NCBI RefSeq assembly: GCF_011605345.1
Contig: NZ_JAAOXM010000007.1
Span: forward strand, 62,001-126,000
Origin: Burkholderia sp. D-99
Lineage (GTDB): Bacteria > Pseudomonadota > Gammaproteobacteria > Burkholderiales > Burkholderiaceae
Direction of reading: 5' to 3'
DNA length: 64,000 bases
Position numbers and translations under genes: made by a program
In this document: positions 8,859 to 17,693 of the stretch, in pieces
Numbering within the stretch: the stretch's first letter is position 1
How the letters are laid out: the number at the start of each line of letters is the position of its first letter
The notes under the pieces: model-generated
Seen by the model: the letters and a program-made list of their open reading frames with translations, nothing else
Databases searched by the model: none
Told to the model about the DNA's origin: nothing

Positions 8859-10664
8859 TCACGCGCCCAGCCACATCATCAGGTGCTCGACGCCCGGGCC
8901 GAGCGCAAGCGCCGGCACGTAGGTCAGCGCGCCCACCAGCAGCACGGTGCCGAGCAGCAGCACGACGAACAGCGGACCGTGCGTCGGCAGCGTGCCGCTC
9001 GTCACCGCGATGCGCTTCTTCGCGGCCAGCGAACCGGCGATTGCCAGCACCGGCACGATCGTGCCGAAGCGGCCGAACCACATCGCGATCGCGGTCATCC
9101 AGTTGTAGAACGGCGTGCCGACCGTCAGGCCCGCGAACGCGCTGCCGTTGTTGTTGGCGGCCGAGCTGAACGCGTACAGGATTTCCGAGAAGCCGTGCGG
9201 GCCCGGGTTCGCGATGCCGGCCTTGCCCGCATCGGCGAGCACGGCGATCGACGTGCCGACCAGCACGAGCAGCGGCGTGAGCAGCACGACGATCGACACC
9301 ATCTTCATCTCGTACGCTTCGATCTTCTTGCCGACGTACTCCGGCGTGCGGCCGATCATCAGGCCCGCGACGAACACGGCGAGCAGCGCGAACACGAGCA
9401 TCCCGTAGAGACCCGAGCCGACCCCGCCGAAGATCACCTCGCCGAGCTGCATCAGCAGCATCGGCACGAGGCCGCCGAGCGGCGTCAGCGAATCGTGCAT
9501 CGTGTCGACCGCGCCGCACGACGCGGCCGTCGTCGCGACCGTGAAGATGCCGGTCTGCGCGATGCCGAAGCGCGTTTCCTTGCCTTCCATGTTGCCGCCC
9601 GGCTGCAGCGCGCTCGTCGACTGGTCGACGTGCAGCGCGGCGAGCGTCGGGTTGCCGCCCTGCTCGGCATTCACCTCGACGCCGATCGCGATCACGAACG
9701 CGACCGTCATCGCCGCGAGCACCGCGATACCCTGCCGGCGATCGCCGATCACGCGACCGAACACGAGACACAGCGCGGCCGGGATGATCAGGATCGAGAA
9801 GATCTGCAGGAAGTTCGCGAACGGCGTCGGGTTCTCGTACGGATGCGCGGAGTTCGCGTTGAAGAAACCGCCACCGTTGGTGCCGAGCATCTTGATCGCT
9901 TCCTGCGACGCGACCGGGCCCATCGCGAGCGTCTGCTTCGTGAGCGGAGTCGGCACCGTGACCGCGTTGCCCTTGTCGTCCTTCACCGGGTTGCCCTGCG
10001 CGTCGAGCTTCGGCGCCGCATAGGTGCTCGCCTGCAGCACCGGCACGTCCTGGTACGCCTTCATGTTCTGGATCACGCCCTGGCTCATCAGCAGCGCGGC
10101 GATCACCACCGACATCGGCACGAGCACGTACATCGTCACGCGCGTCAGGTCGACCCAGAAGTTGCCGATCGTCTGCGCGGTATGACGTGCGAAGCCGCGA
10201 ATCAGCGCGATCACGACGACGATGCCGGTTGCCGCCGACAGGAAGTTCTGCACGGTCAGGCCGAGCATCTGCGTCAGGTAGCTGACGGTCTGCTCGGGCG
10301 TGTAGTCCTGCCAGTTCGTGTTGGTGACGAAGCTGACGGCCGTGTTGAACGCGCCGTCGACCGTCATCGCGCCGAATTGCTGCGGGTTGCCGGGCAGGAA
10401 GCCCTGCAGGCGCAGCAGGCCGTAGAGAAACAGCGCGCCGAGCGCGTTGAACGCGATCGTCGCGATCGCGTACTGTTTCCAGTTCATCTCGCTGCCGGCG
10501 TCGACGCCGGCGATGCGGTACAGCGCGCGCTCGAGCGGCCCGAACACGCGCACGACGCGCGAACTGCCGTCCATCACCGCCGACAGGTAGCGCGCGACCG
10601 GTACGGCCGCCGCGAGCAGCACGACGATGAAAAGCAGCGTCTGAAAAAGATTGTTCGCGTTCAT
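8859..10664 (-). CDS. kdpA: KdpA, potassium-translocating subunit
   Basis: A 601-residue polytopic protein related to the superfamily of K+ transporters, with repeated selectivity-filter-like segments such as VSFVTNTNWQDYTPEQ, MLGTNGGGFFNANSAHP and TTAASCGAV. It binds and passes potassium in the KdpFABC complex. The ATG at 10664 overlaps the kdpF stop by ATGA, and the N-terminus MNANNLFQTLLFIV starts directly with a membrane helix. Longer in-frame extensions would read through kdpF. Confidence 0.96.
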   Translation of the reverse strand: MNANNLFQTLLFIVVLLAAAVPVARYLSAVMDGSSRVVRVFGPLERALYRIAGVDAGSEMNWKQYAIATIAFNALGALFLYGLLRLQGFLPGNPQQFGAMTVDGAFNTAVSFVTNTNWQDYTPEQTVSYLTQMLGLTVQNFLSAATGIVVVIALIRGFARHTAQTIGNFWVDLTRVTMYVLVPMSVVIAALLMSQGVIQNMKAYQDVPVLQASTYAAPKLDAQGNPVKDDKGNAVTVPTPLTKQTLAMGPVASQEAIKMLGTNGGGFFNANSAHPYENPTPFANFLQIFSILIIPAALCLVFGRVIGDRRQGIAVLAAMTVAFVIAIGVEVNAEQGGNPTLAALHVDQSTSALQPGGNMEGKETRFGIAQTGIFTVATTAASCGAVDTMHDSLTPLGGLVPMLLMQLGEVIFGGVGSGLYGMLVFALLAVFVAGLMIGRTPEYVGKKIEAYEMKMVSIVVLLTPLLVLVGTSIAVLADAGKAGIANPGPHGFSEILYAFSSAANNNGSAFAGLTVGTPFYNWMTAIAMWFGRFGTIVPVLAIAGSLAAKKRIAVTSGTLPTHGPLFVVLLLGTVLLVGALTYVPALALGPGVEHLMMWLGA

Positions 10665-10753
10665 TCGATGTCCTCCGCGCGCAGCAGCGCAAAGACGAGA
10701 TACGCGAACAGCAGGGCCGTCGAGGCGCCCGCCAGCCAAAGCATCCAGGTCAT
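10661..10753 (-). CDS. kdpF: KdpF, small stabilising subunit of the Kdp complex
   Basis: A 30-residue single-helix protein (MTWMLWLAGASTALLFAYLV then FALLRAEDIE). The length, position before kdpA and C-terminal acidic tail fit KdpF, a lipid-like stabiliser of KdpABC in the inner membrane. Its start and stop both overlap neighbours through ATGA, linking the upstream 35-codon ORF, kdpF and kdpA in one coupled string. Confidence 0.88.
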   Translation of the reverse strand: MTWMLWLAGASTALLFAYLVFALLRAEDIE

Positions 10754-10857
10754 GCTCGCCCCCCGCGACCGTATTGCACGAGCTTGTCGCAACCGGCAAC
10801 CAAACCGAGGATCAGCGCGGTGAAAAGCACCAGGGCGCCGATAAATACCCCATCCAT
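10750..10857 (-). CDS. 35-residue hydrophobic ORF at the head of the kdp operon
   Basis: The frame encodes MDGVFIGALVLFTALILGLV followed by AGCDKLVQYGRGGRA: one membrane helix, a Cys and a short basic tail. GGAG lies ten bases upstream of the ATG, and the stop overlaps the kdpF start by ATGA. It is too short for most gene callers. The placement suggests a membrane peptide co-translated with KdpF, or a leader peptide. Function is inferred from context only. Confidence 0.65.
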   Translation of the reverse strand: MDGVFIGALVLFTALILGLVAGCDKLVQYGRGGRA

Positions 10858-10894
10858 TTTTGTGTTCTCCGTCATCGAAGTGAGACGAGTAGAA

Positions 10895-10926
10895 CCTTAT
10901 GGGAACGCACGTAAAGGACGGGTCAA
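10895..10926 (-). promoter_or_regulatory. Candidate kdp operon promoter
   Basis: On the minus strand TTGACC is followed after about 18 bases by CCATAA, roughly 40-70 bases before the first small ORF. This is a weak sigma-70-like match, as expected for an activator-dependent promoter. No KdpE site could be confirmed by eye. Confidence 0.3.
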
Positions 10927-11053
10927 AGGTATCGGGGCGGATATAAAAAACGTGTAAACGCGAGGGCGGGGGCGATTCGGGGGCGGGACGGGCGGCGTCG
11001 AAGCGCCACCCGCGAAGGCGCGTGCCGGCATGGCGCCGGCACGGTGGGACGGG

Positions 11054-12028
11054 TCAGGGAACGAGGATCGTCGATCCGGTGGTCTTGCGCGCTTCGAGAT
11101 CTTCATGCGCGCGGCCGACTTCCGCGAGCGGATAACGCTGGTTGATGCTGGTCTTCACCTTGCCCGACAGGATCACGTCGAACAGTTCGGCGGCCGCGGA
11201 TTCGAGATCGGCGCGCTTCGCGATGTACGAGAACAGCGTCGGTCGCGTGAAGAACAGCGAGCCGCGCGACGAGAACTCCTTCGAGTCGATCGGCGGCAGC
11301 GGGCCCGACGCATTGCCGAAGCTGACGAACAGCCCGAGCGGCGCGAGGCTGTCGAGCGAGCCGATGTAGGTGTCCTTGCCGATCGAGTCGTAGACGACCG
11401 GCACGCCCGCGCCGTTCGTGATCTCCTTCACGCGCTGCGTGAAGTTCTCGCGCGTGTAGACGACCGGATGGTCGCAGCCGTGCGCCTTCGCAAGCGCGGC
11501 TTTCTCGTCGGAGCCGACCGTGCCGATCACGGTCGCGCCTAGCGCCTTCGCCCATTGGCACACGAGCAGGCCGACGCCGCCGGCCGCCGCGTGGATCAGG
11601 ATCGTGTCGCCGGCCTTCACCGGATACGTGCGGCGCAGCAGGTAGTGCGCGGTGAGACCCTGCAGCATCACCGATGCCGCGTCGTCGTAACTGATGCCGT
11701 CCGGCAGCTTCACGAGCCGCTCGGCCGGCATCACGCGCTCCTGCGCATACGCACCCGGCGGCTGTCCGACGTACGCGACGCGGTCGCCAGCCTTGAGCGC
11801 GGTCACGCCGTCGCCGACGGCCGTCACCTCGCCCGCCGCCTCCATCCCGAGGCCGCCGGGCAGCGGCTGCGGATAAAGGCCGGTGCGGAAATACACGTCG
11901 ATGTAGTTGAGCCCGACCGCGTGCTGCCGGATGCGGACTTCGCCCGCCTTCGGCTCGCCGACCTCGACATCGACCCACTTCATCACGTCCGGGCCGCCCG
12001 GCTGGTCGTATCGGATTGCTTTCGGCAT
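11054..12028 (-). CDS. NADPH:quinone oxidoreductase (zeta-crystallin type)
   Basis: A 324-residue medium-chain dehydrogenase/reductase lacking zinc-binding cysteines. The N-terminal GroES-like fold includes GVNYIDVYFR-type residues (HAVGLNYIDVYFRTG) and the Rossmann nucleotide-binding loop is ILIHAAAGGVGLLVCQWAK. The family reduces quinones one electron at a time with NADPH in the cytosol. MPKAIRYDQPGG was taken as the start (ATG 12028 with AAGGAGCG upstream); the longer open frame has no family similarity. Confidence 0.92.
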   Translation of the reverse strand: MPKAIRYDQPGGPDVMKWVDVEVGEPKAGEVRIRQHAVGLNYIDVYFRTGLYPQPLPGGLGMEAAGEVTAVGDGVTALKAGDRVAYVGQPPGAYAQERVMPAERLVKLPDGISYDDAASVMLQGLTAHYLLRRTYPVKAGDTILIHAAAGGVGLLVCQWAKALGATVIGTVGSDEKAALAKAHGCDHPVVYTRENFTQRVKEITNGAGVPVVYDSIGKDTYIGSLDSLAPLGLFVSFGNASGPLPPIDSKEFSSRGSLFFTRPTLFSYIAKRADLESAAAELFDVILSGKVKTSINQRYPLAEVGRAHEDLEARKTTGSTILVP

Positions 12029-12205
12029 CGTTTCGCTCCTTGTCTCTCTATCGGTCAGGGAAATGGTCGGATCGCCGACGCACGGCGCCGACCGATGCAG
12101 GAAACAGCCGGCGGCAGGCGCGCGTCGCGATGCACGATTCTCGCCCGACGCCGCCGTCCGTGCATGGCCCTGCCCGCAACAGGGGCAATCGGGCCGCACC
12201 GCGAC

Positions 12206-12598
12206 CTAGCAGCGGTCCTGCATGTTTCGCGCCAGATCGTCGAGCAGCATCCGCGCGGTCGCGACGTTGGTCGCGACCGGCACGTCGTGCACGTCGCACG
12301 CGCGCACGAGCGCGGTGATGTCGGGGTCGTGCGGCTGCGCGGTCATCGGGTCGCGCAGGAATACGACGATGTCGACGCGGCCGTCGGCCAGTTCCGCGCC
12401 GATCTGCAGGTCGCCACCGAGCGGCCCCGACAGCTTGCGCTCGACTTCCAGCCCGTGCGCCGCCGCGATGCGGCCGCCCGTCGTGCCGGTCGCGACCAGC
12501 CGGCATTGCGCCAGTGTCTCGCGATATTGACCCGCGAGCGCGACGATCTCGTCCTTCTTCGCGTCGTGCGCAATCAGTGCGATGCGGGGTTTGCTCAT
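12206..12598 (-). CDS. mgsA: Methylglyoxal synthase
   Basis: A 130-residue protein starting MSKPRIALIAHDAKKDEIV. It contains the phosphate/substrate loops ATGTTGGRI and SGPLGGDLQIGAE (catalytic Asp in GGD) and AQPHDPDI with the conserved His. It converts dihydroxyacetone phosphate to methylglyoxal, bypassing lower glycolysis when phosphate is limiting. The protein is slightly shorter than the E. coli enzyme at its termini but complete in motifs. It lies 55 bp downstream of the SDR gene on the same strand. Confidence 0.94.
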   Translation of the reverse strand: MSKPRIALIAHDAKKDEIVALAGQYRETLAQCRLVATGTTGGRIAAAHGLEVERKLSGPLGGDLQIGAELADGRVDIVVFLRDPMTAQPHDPDITALVRACDVHDVPVATNVATARMLLDDLARNMQDRC

Positions 12599-12653
12599 CT
12601 CCGGTTCCTTCGTCGTTCGGTGGTTGTCGTGATCGTGATTCGGCGGATGCAGG

Positions 12654-13433
12654 TCAGAACGTGCCCGGATACGCGCCGCCGTCGAGCAGCCAGTTCTGCC
12701 CGGTGATGTAGCCGGCATGCACGCTGCACAGGAACGCGCACGCCGCGCCGAACTCCTCGCGCGTGCCGAGGCGGCCGGCCGGGATGTCCTTCGTGCGCCG
12801 CGCGCGCATCTCGTCGAGCGTCACGCCCTGCGCCTTCGCCGAAGCGGCGAGCGTGGTCGCGATCCGGTCGGTGTCGAACAGGCCCGGCAGCAGGTTGTTG
12901 ATCGTCACGCCCTGCCCCGCGACCTTGCGCGACAGCCCCGCGACGAAGCCGGTCAACCCCGAGCGCGCGCCGTTCGACAGCGCGAGCACGTCGATCGGCG
13001 CCTTCACGGCCGAGCTCGTGATGTTGACGATCCGGCCGAAGCCGCGCGCGATCATCCCGTCGAGGGTCGCGCGGATCAGCTCGATCGGCGTGAGCATGTT
13101 CGATTCGAGTGCGCGGATCCAGTCGTCGTGCGAGAAGTCGCGGAAGTCGCCGGGCGGCGGGCCGCCCGCATTCGTCACGAGAATGTCCGGCTGCGGGCAC
13201 GCGGCGAGCGCGGCCGCGCGCCCGTCCGGCGTCGTGATGTCGCAGGCGACCGCGGTGACCGACACGTTCGCGCCGGCGCGGATCTCCTCCGCGGCTTCCT
13301 CCAGCGTGTCGCGCGTGCGCGCGACGATCACGAGGTTCACGCCCTCGGCGGCCAGCGCTTGCGCGCAGCCGCGACCGAGCCCCTTGCTTGCCGCGCACAC
13401 GAGCGCGGTCTTTCCTGCGATGCCGAGATCCAT
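12654..13433 (-). CDS. SDR family oxidoreductase with atypical active site
   Basis: A 259-residue short-chain dehydrogenase/reductase. The cofactor motif AASKGLGRG lies near residues 14-22, NAGG is present, and a catalytic-type Ser occurs in NITSSAVKA. The usual Tyr-x3-Lys pair is not found at the expected spacing; the aligned stretch reads LALSNGARSG, giving Ser and Arg instead. The fold is clear, but the reaction cannot be assumed to be classical 3-oxoacyl-ACP reduction. The start at 13433 matches the conserved MDLGIAGKTALV N-terminus. Confidence 0.88.
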   Translation of the reverse strand: MDLGIAGKTALVCAASKGLGRGCAQALAAEGVNLVIVARTRDTLEEAAEEIRAGANVSVTAVACDITTPDGRAAALAACPQPDILVTNAGGPPPGDFRDFSHDDWIRALESNMLTPIELIRATLDGMIARGFGRIVNITSSAVKAPIDVLALSNGARSGLTGFVAGLSRKVAGQGVTINNLLPGLFDTDRIATTLAASAKAQGVTLDEMRARRTKDIPAGRLGTREEFGAACAFLCSVHAGYITGQNWLLDGGAYPGTF

Positions 13434-13467
13434 CGTCGATTCCTTGGTGGCGACACGCGCCGGCGCG

Positions 13468-13515
13468 GCCCGTTCGCCTGCCTGGACCACGGGCGGGCCA
13501 GGCAGGCGAACGGGC
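13468..13515. repeat. 18-bp perfect inverted repeat between the SDR gene and upp
   Basis: GCCCGTTCGCCTGCCTGG and its exact reverse complement are separated by 12 bases in the divergent intergenic region. The structure could be a cruciform, a transcript hairpin or a regulator site. Neither arm has a T tract, so it does not look like an intrinsic terminator. Confidence 0.8.
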
Positions 13516-13659
13516 GGGCGCAGGCGCGCGGTTTGTCGTGAGACGTCGATATTATCCGGATCATGCGGCGCGCCTTGGTAAAATTGCGGACATAAGCGCG
13601 CGGCCGGCTTGCGCCCGCCCCCGCCCCCGATCCTCTTTTGCCGCCAAGGCGCCCCCGTC

Positions 13660-14310
13660 ATGAAACAGGACAGCCGTTTCCCGAACCTCTTCATCACCGA
13701 TCACCCGCTGATCCAGCACAAGCTCACGCACATGCGCGACAAGGACACGTCCACGCGCACGTTCCGCGAGTTGCTGCGCGAAATCACGCTGCTGATGGGT
13801 TACGAGATCACCCGCAACCTGCCGATCACGACCAAGCGGGTCGAAACCCCGCTCGTCGAGGTCGACGCGCCGGTGATCGCGGGCAAGAAACTGGCGATCG
13901 TGCCGGTGCTGCGCGCGGGCATCGGGATGTCGGACGGCCTGCTCGACCTGGTGCCGTCCGCGCGCGTCGGCCACATCGGCGTGTACCGGGCCGACGACCA
14001 CCGCCCGGTCGAATACCTGGTGCGCCTGCCGGATCTGGAAGACCGCATCTTCATCCTGTGCGACCCGATGGTCGCGACCGGTTACTCGGCCGTGCACGCG
14101 GTCGACGTGTTGAAACGCCGCAACGTGCCGGCGGCGAACATCATGTTCGTCGCGCTGGTCGCCGCGCCCGAGGGCGTGCAGGTGTTCCAGGACGCGCACC
14201 CCGACGTGAAGCTGTTCGTCGCGTCGCTCGATTCGCACCTGAACGAGCACGCGTACATCGTGCCGGGCCTCGGCGACGCGGGCGACCGCCTGTTCGGCAC
14301 CAAGAACTGA
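13660..14310 (+). CDS. upp: Uracil phosphoribosyltransferase
   Basis: A 216-residue enzyme starting MKQDSRFPNLFITDHPLIQH. It carries the PRPP-binding loop DPMVATGYSAVHAVD and the family C-terminus HAYIVPGLGDAGDRLFGTKN. It converts uracil and PRPP to UMP in pyrimidine salvage. Length and motifs are canonical. It is divergent from the SDR gene, with a long inverted repeat between them. Confidence 0.97.
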   Translation: MKQDSRFPNLFITDHPLIQHKLTHMRDKDTSTRTFRELLREITLLMGYEITRNLPITTKRVETPLVEVDAPVIAGKKLAIVPVLRAGIGMSDGLLDLVPSARVGHIGVYRADDHRPVEYLVRLPDLEDRIFILCDPMVATGYSAVHAVDVLKRRNVPAANIMFVALVAAPEGVQVFQDAHPDVKLFVASLDSHLNEHAYIVPGLGDAGDRLFGTKN

Positions 14311-14528
14311 CACGCCGGCACGGCCGCGCGGCGCGCGGCCCGGCTCGCGGCGGCCCGCCCGGCCGTTCGGCCATGCGCGGCGGCCCCGATCCGGCGGTCG
14401 CCGCGTGATAAAATCCCGATCCACTCGACACGCGCGGCCCCGCGGCTTCATGCCCGCCGAAACGGCCGCCGACTCAACGACACATTGAAACAATCGCCCG
14501 CGCTGCGCGCCCGGGCACGGAGAAAGGT

Positions 14529-15257
14529 ATGGCTGGTCATTCGAAATGGGCCAACATCAAGCATAAGAAGGCAGCGGCCGACGCGAAGCGCGGCAAGATC
14601 TGGACCCGCCTGATCAAGGAAATCCAGGTCGCGGCGCGCCTCGGCGGCGGCGACGTCAACTCGAACCCGCGCCTGCGTCTCGCGGTCGACAAGGCGGCCG
14701 ACGCGAACATGCCGAAGGACAACGTCAAGCGCGCGATCGATCGCGGCGTCGGCGGCGCGGACGGCGCGAACTACGAAGAAATCCGTTACGAAGGCTACGG
14801 CATCAGCGGCGCGGCGATCATCGTCGACACGCTGACCGACAACCGCACCCGCACGGTGGCCGAAGTCCGCCACGCATTCTCGAAGTTCGGCGGCAACATG
14901 GGCACCGACGGCTCGGTCGCGTTCATGTTCGATCACGTCGGCCAGTTCCTGTTCGCACCGGGCACGTCGGAAGACGCGCTGATGGAAGCCGCGCTCGAAG
15001 CCGGCGCGAACGACGTCAACACGAACGACGACGGCTCGATCGAAGTGCTGTGCGACTGGCAGGCATTCTCGGCGGTGAAGGACGCGCTCGAAGCCGCCGG
15101 CTTCAAGGCCGAACTCGCCGAAGTGACGATGAAGCCGCAGAACGAAGTCGAATTCACCGGCGACGACGCGGCGAAGATGCAGAAGCTCCTGGACGCGCTC
15201 GAGAACCTCGACGACGTGCAGGACGTGTATACGAACGCCGTCATCGTCGAGGAATGA
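14529..15257 (+). CDS. YebC/PmpR family regulatory or translation factor
   Basis: A 242-residue protein with the family signature MAGHSKWANIKHKKAAADAKRG abbreviated here as MAGHSKWANIKHKK, plus NMPKDNVKRAIDRG and an acidic C-terminal domain. YebC-family proteins have been described as DNA-binding regulators and, more recently, as factors acting on ribosomes stalled at proline stretches. AGAAAGG lies upstream of the ATG. It is followed by a GC hairpin and then purD. Confidence 0.95.
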   Translation: MAGHSKWANIKHKKAAADAKRGKIWTRLIKEIQVAARLGGGDVNSNPRLRLAVDKAADANMPKDNVKRAIDRGVGGADGANYEEIRYEGYGISGAAIIVDTLTDNRTRTVAEVRHAFSKFGGNMGTDGSVAFMFDHVGQFLFAPGTSEDALMEAALEAGANDVNTNDDGSIEVLCDWQAFSAVKDALEAAGFKAELAEVTMKPQNEVEFTGDDAAKMQKLLDALENLDDVQDVYTNAVIVEE

Positions 15258-15306
15258 GATGCCGGCCGCCGTGCACCCGTTGCGGCGGCGGCCCGATCGA
15301 ATCCGC

Positions 15307-15342
15307 GGCCGGCGCGCCTGAGCGTGCCGGCCGCCCTGTTTT
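15307..15342 (+). terminator. Putative intrinsic terminator between the YebC gene and purD
   Basis: An 11-bp GC stem (GGCCGGCGCGC with GCGTGCCGGCC, one wobble, CTGA loop) ends about 4 bases before TGTTTTCT. The T tract is short, so termination may be partial. Confidence 0.5.
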
Positions 15343-15361
15343 CTAGTCTGCGGGGAATCCC

Positions 15362-16639
15362 ATGAAACTACTCGTCGTCGGTTCCGGCGGCCGCGAACAT
15401 GCGCTGGCGTGGAAGCTCGCGCAGTCGCCGCGCGTCCAGATGGTCTACGTCGCACCCGGCAATGGCGGCACGGCGCAGGACGAGCGTCTGAAGAACGTCG
15501 ACATCACGGCGCTCGACGAACTCGCCGATTTCGCGGAAAGCGAAGGCGTCGCGTTCACGCTCGTCGGGCCGGAAGCGCCGCTCGCGGCCGGCATCGTCAA
15601 CCTGTTCCGCGCACGCGGCCTGAAGGTCTTCGGCCCGACCCGCGAAGCCGCACAGCTCGAGAGCTCGAAGGATTTCGCGAAGGCGTTCATGAAGCGCCAC
15701 GGCATCCCGACCGCCGAGTACGAAACGTTCTCCGACGTAGCCGCCGCGCACGCGTACATCGACGCGAAGGGTGCGCCGATCGTCGTGAAGGCCGACGGCC
15801 TCGCGGCCGGCAAGGGTGTGGTCGTCGCGATGACGCTGGAAGAAGCGCATCAAGCCGTCGACATGATGCTGTCGGGCAACAAGCTCGGTGACGCCGGCGC
15901 GCGCGTCGTGATCGAGGAATTCCTCGATGGCGAGGAAGCGAGCTTCATCGTGATGGTCGACGGCAAGCACGCACTGGCACTGGCTTCGAGCCAGGACCAC
16001 AAGCGCCTGCTCGACGAAGACCGCGGCCCGAACACCGGCGGCATGGGCGCGTATTCGCCCGCGCCGATCGTCACGCCGCAGATGCACGCACGCGTGATGC
16101 GCGAGATCATCATGCCGACCGTGCGCGGGATGGAGAAGGACGGTATCCGCTTCACGGGCTTCCTGTATGCGGGCCTGATGATCGACAAGGAAGGCAATCC
16201 GCGCACGCTCGAGTTCAACTGCCGGATGGGCGACCCGGAAACGCAGCCGATCATGGCGCGCCTGAAGAGCGATTTCTCGAAGGTCGTCGAGCAGGCGATC
16301 GCGGGCACGCTCGACACGGTCGAGCTCGACTGGGACCGCCGCACCGCGCTTGGCGTCGTGCTGGCCGCGCACGGTTATCCGGACGCGCCGCGCAAGGGCG
16401 ACCGCATCAACGGGATCCCGGCCGAAACCGAGCAGACGGTCACGTTCCATGCAGGCACGACGCTCGACGGCGGCAAGCTGACGACGTCCGGCGGCCGCGT
16501 GCTGTGCGTGGTCGGCCTCGCCGATTCGGTGCGCGAAGCGCAGCAGCATGCGTACGACACGATCAACCAGATCAATTTCGAAGGCATGCAGTACCGCCGC
16601 GACATCGGCTTCCGCGCACTCAACCGCAAGAGCGCTTGA
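15362..16639 (+). CDS. purD: Phosphoribosylamine-glycine ligase
   Basis: A 425-residue ATP-grasp enzyme. It begins MKLLVVGSGGREHALAWKL and has KADGLAAGKGVVVA, the DEDRGPNTGGMGAYSPAP signature and FNCRMGDPETQ. It joins glycine to phosphoribosylamine in de novo purine synthesis. Its position before hemF and nadD is the usual Burkholderia order. Confidence 0.97.
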   Translation: MKLLVVGSGGREHALAWKLAQSPRVQMVYVAPGNGGTAQDERLKNVDITALDELADFAESEGVAFTLVGPEAPLAAGIVNLFRARGLKVFGPTREAAQLESSKDFAKAFMKRHGIPTAEYETFSDVAAAHAYIDAKGAPIVVKADGLAAGKGVVVAMTLEEAHQAVDMMLSGNKLGDAGARVVIEEFLDGEEASFIVMVDGKHALALASSQDHKRLLDEDRGPNTGGMGAYSPAPIVTPQMHARVMREIIMPTVRGMEKDGIRFTGFLYAGLMIDKEGNPRTLEFNCRMGDPETQPIMARLKSDFSKVVEQAIAGTLDTVELDWDRRTALGVVLAAHGYPDAPRKGDRINGIPAETEQTVTFHAGTTLDGGKLTTSGGRVLCVVGLADSVREAQQHAYDTINQINFEGMQYRRDIGFRALNRKSA

Positions 16640-16723
16640 CGTCGCAATCGCCGCCCCGCCCTCGCGCGGCGGCGGCCCCTCTGCCGGGGTTCGATAGAAT
16701 GCCCGGCAGATGCCTTTTTTACG

Positions 16724-16744
16724 GCCCCCGCTTCGGGCGGGGGC
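16724..16744 (+). other. Strong GC hairpin in the hemF leader
   Basis: GCCCCCGC-TTCGG-GCGGGGGC lies 13 bases before the hemF ATG and is preceded by a T6 run. It sits where a ribosome-binding site would be expected; no clear Shine-Dalgarno is visible. Confidence 0.55.
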
Positions 16745-16757
16745 ACCCAGTCCAGAC

Positions 16758-17681
16758 ATGACCGATTCAACCTACGACGTAGCGCGCGTGCGCACGTACC
16801 TCCAGGGCCTGCAGACACGCATCGCCGATGCGCTCGGCGCGCTCGACGGCACGCCGCTCGCAACCGACGCATGGCAGCGCGGGCCGGCCGAACGCCTGCG
16901 CGGCGGCGGCTGCACGCGGATTCTCGAAGGCGGCCGCGTGTTCGAACGCGCGGGGATCGGCTTTTCCGACGTCGCGGGCGACGCGCTGCCGCCGTCGGCG
17001 AGCGCGGCCCGCCCGCAGCTCGCGGGCCGTGGCTTCGAGGCGCTCGGCGTGTCGCTGGTGCTGCACCCGCGCAATCCGTACTGCCCGACCGTCCACATGA
17101 ACGTACGGATGCTGATTGCGACGAAACCGGGCGAGGAGCCCGTGTTCTGGTTCGGCGGCGGCATGGATCTGACACCGGTTTACGGTTTCGAGGACGACGC
17201 GCGGCATTTCCACCAGACTTGCAAGGACGCGCTCGACCCGTTCGGCGTCGAGCTTTACCCGCGCTTCAAGAAATGGTGCGACGAATATTTCTTCCTGAAG
17301 CACCGCAACGAGATGCGCGGCATCGGCGGGATCTTCTTCGACGATTTCTCGGAACCCGGTTTCGAACGCTCGTTTGACATGATGCAAAGCGTCGGCGACG
17401 CATTCCTGCAGGCCTACCTGCCGATCGTCGAGCTGCGTGCCGACCTGCCGTACGGCGAGCGTGAGCGCGACTTCCAGGCGTACCGTCGCGGCCGCTACGT
17501 CGAATTCAACCTCGTGTTCGACCGCGGCACGCTGTTCGGCCTGCAAAGCGGCGGCCGGACCGAGTCGATCCTGATGTCGATGCCGCCGGTCGCGAACTGG
17601 CGCTATAACTGGCAACCCGAGCCGGGAACGCCTGAAGCGCGCCTGTACAGCGACTTCATCGTCCCGCGCGACTGGGTCTGA
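16758..17681 (+). CDS. hemF: Oxygen-dependent coproporphyrinogen-III oxidase
   Basis: A 307-residue enzyme containing HPRNPYCPTVHMNVRM, FGGGMDLTPVYGFEDD, KKWCDEYFFLKHRNE and RGRYVEFNLVFDRGT, all diagnostic of HemF. It decarboxylates coproporphyrinogen III to protoporphyrinogen IX in heme synthesis under aerobic conditions. The ATG at 16758 gives the family N-terminus; an upstream in-frame ATG would translate through the leader hairpin. Confidence 0.96.
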   Translation: MTDSTYDVARVRTYLQGLQTRIADALGALDGTPLATDAWQRGPAERLRGGGCTRILEGGRVFERAGIGFSDVAGDALPPSASAARPQLAGRGFEALGVSLVLHPRNPYCPTVHMNVRMLIATKPGEEPVFWFGGGMDLTPVYGFEDDARHFHQTCKDALDPFGVELYPRFKKWCDEYFFLKHRNEMRGIGGIFFDDFSEPGFERSFDMMQSVGDAFLQAYLPIVELRADLPYGERERDFQAYRRGRYVEFNLVFDRGTLFGLQSGGRTESILMSMPPVANWRYNWQPEPGTPEARLYSDFIVPRDWV

Positions 17682-17693
17682 CCCGCACGCGTG

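Noticed and set aside
4315..10823. Very long plus-strand open frames across the kdp region
   Set aside because: They have Arg/His-rich shadow composition, while the minus strand carries complete kdpA-E with all catalytic motifs.
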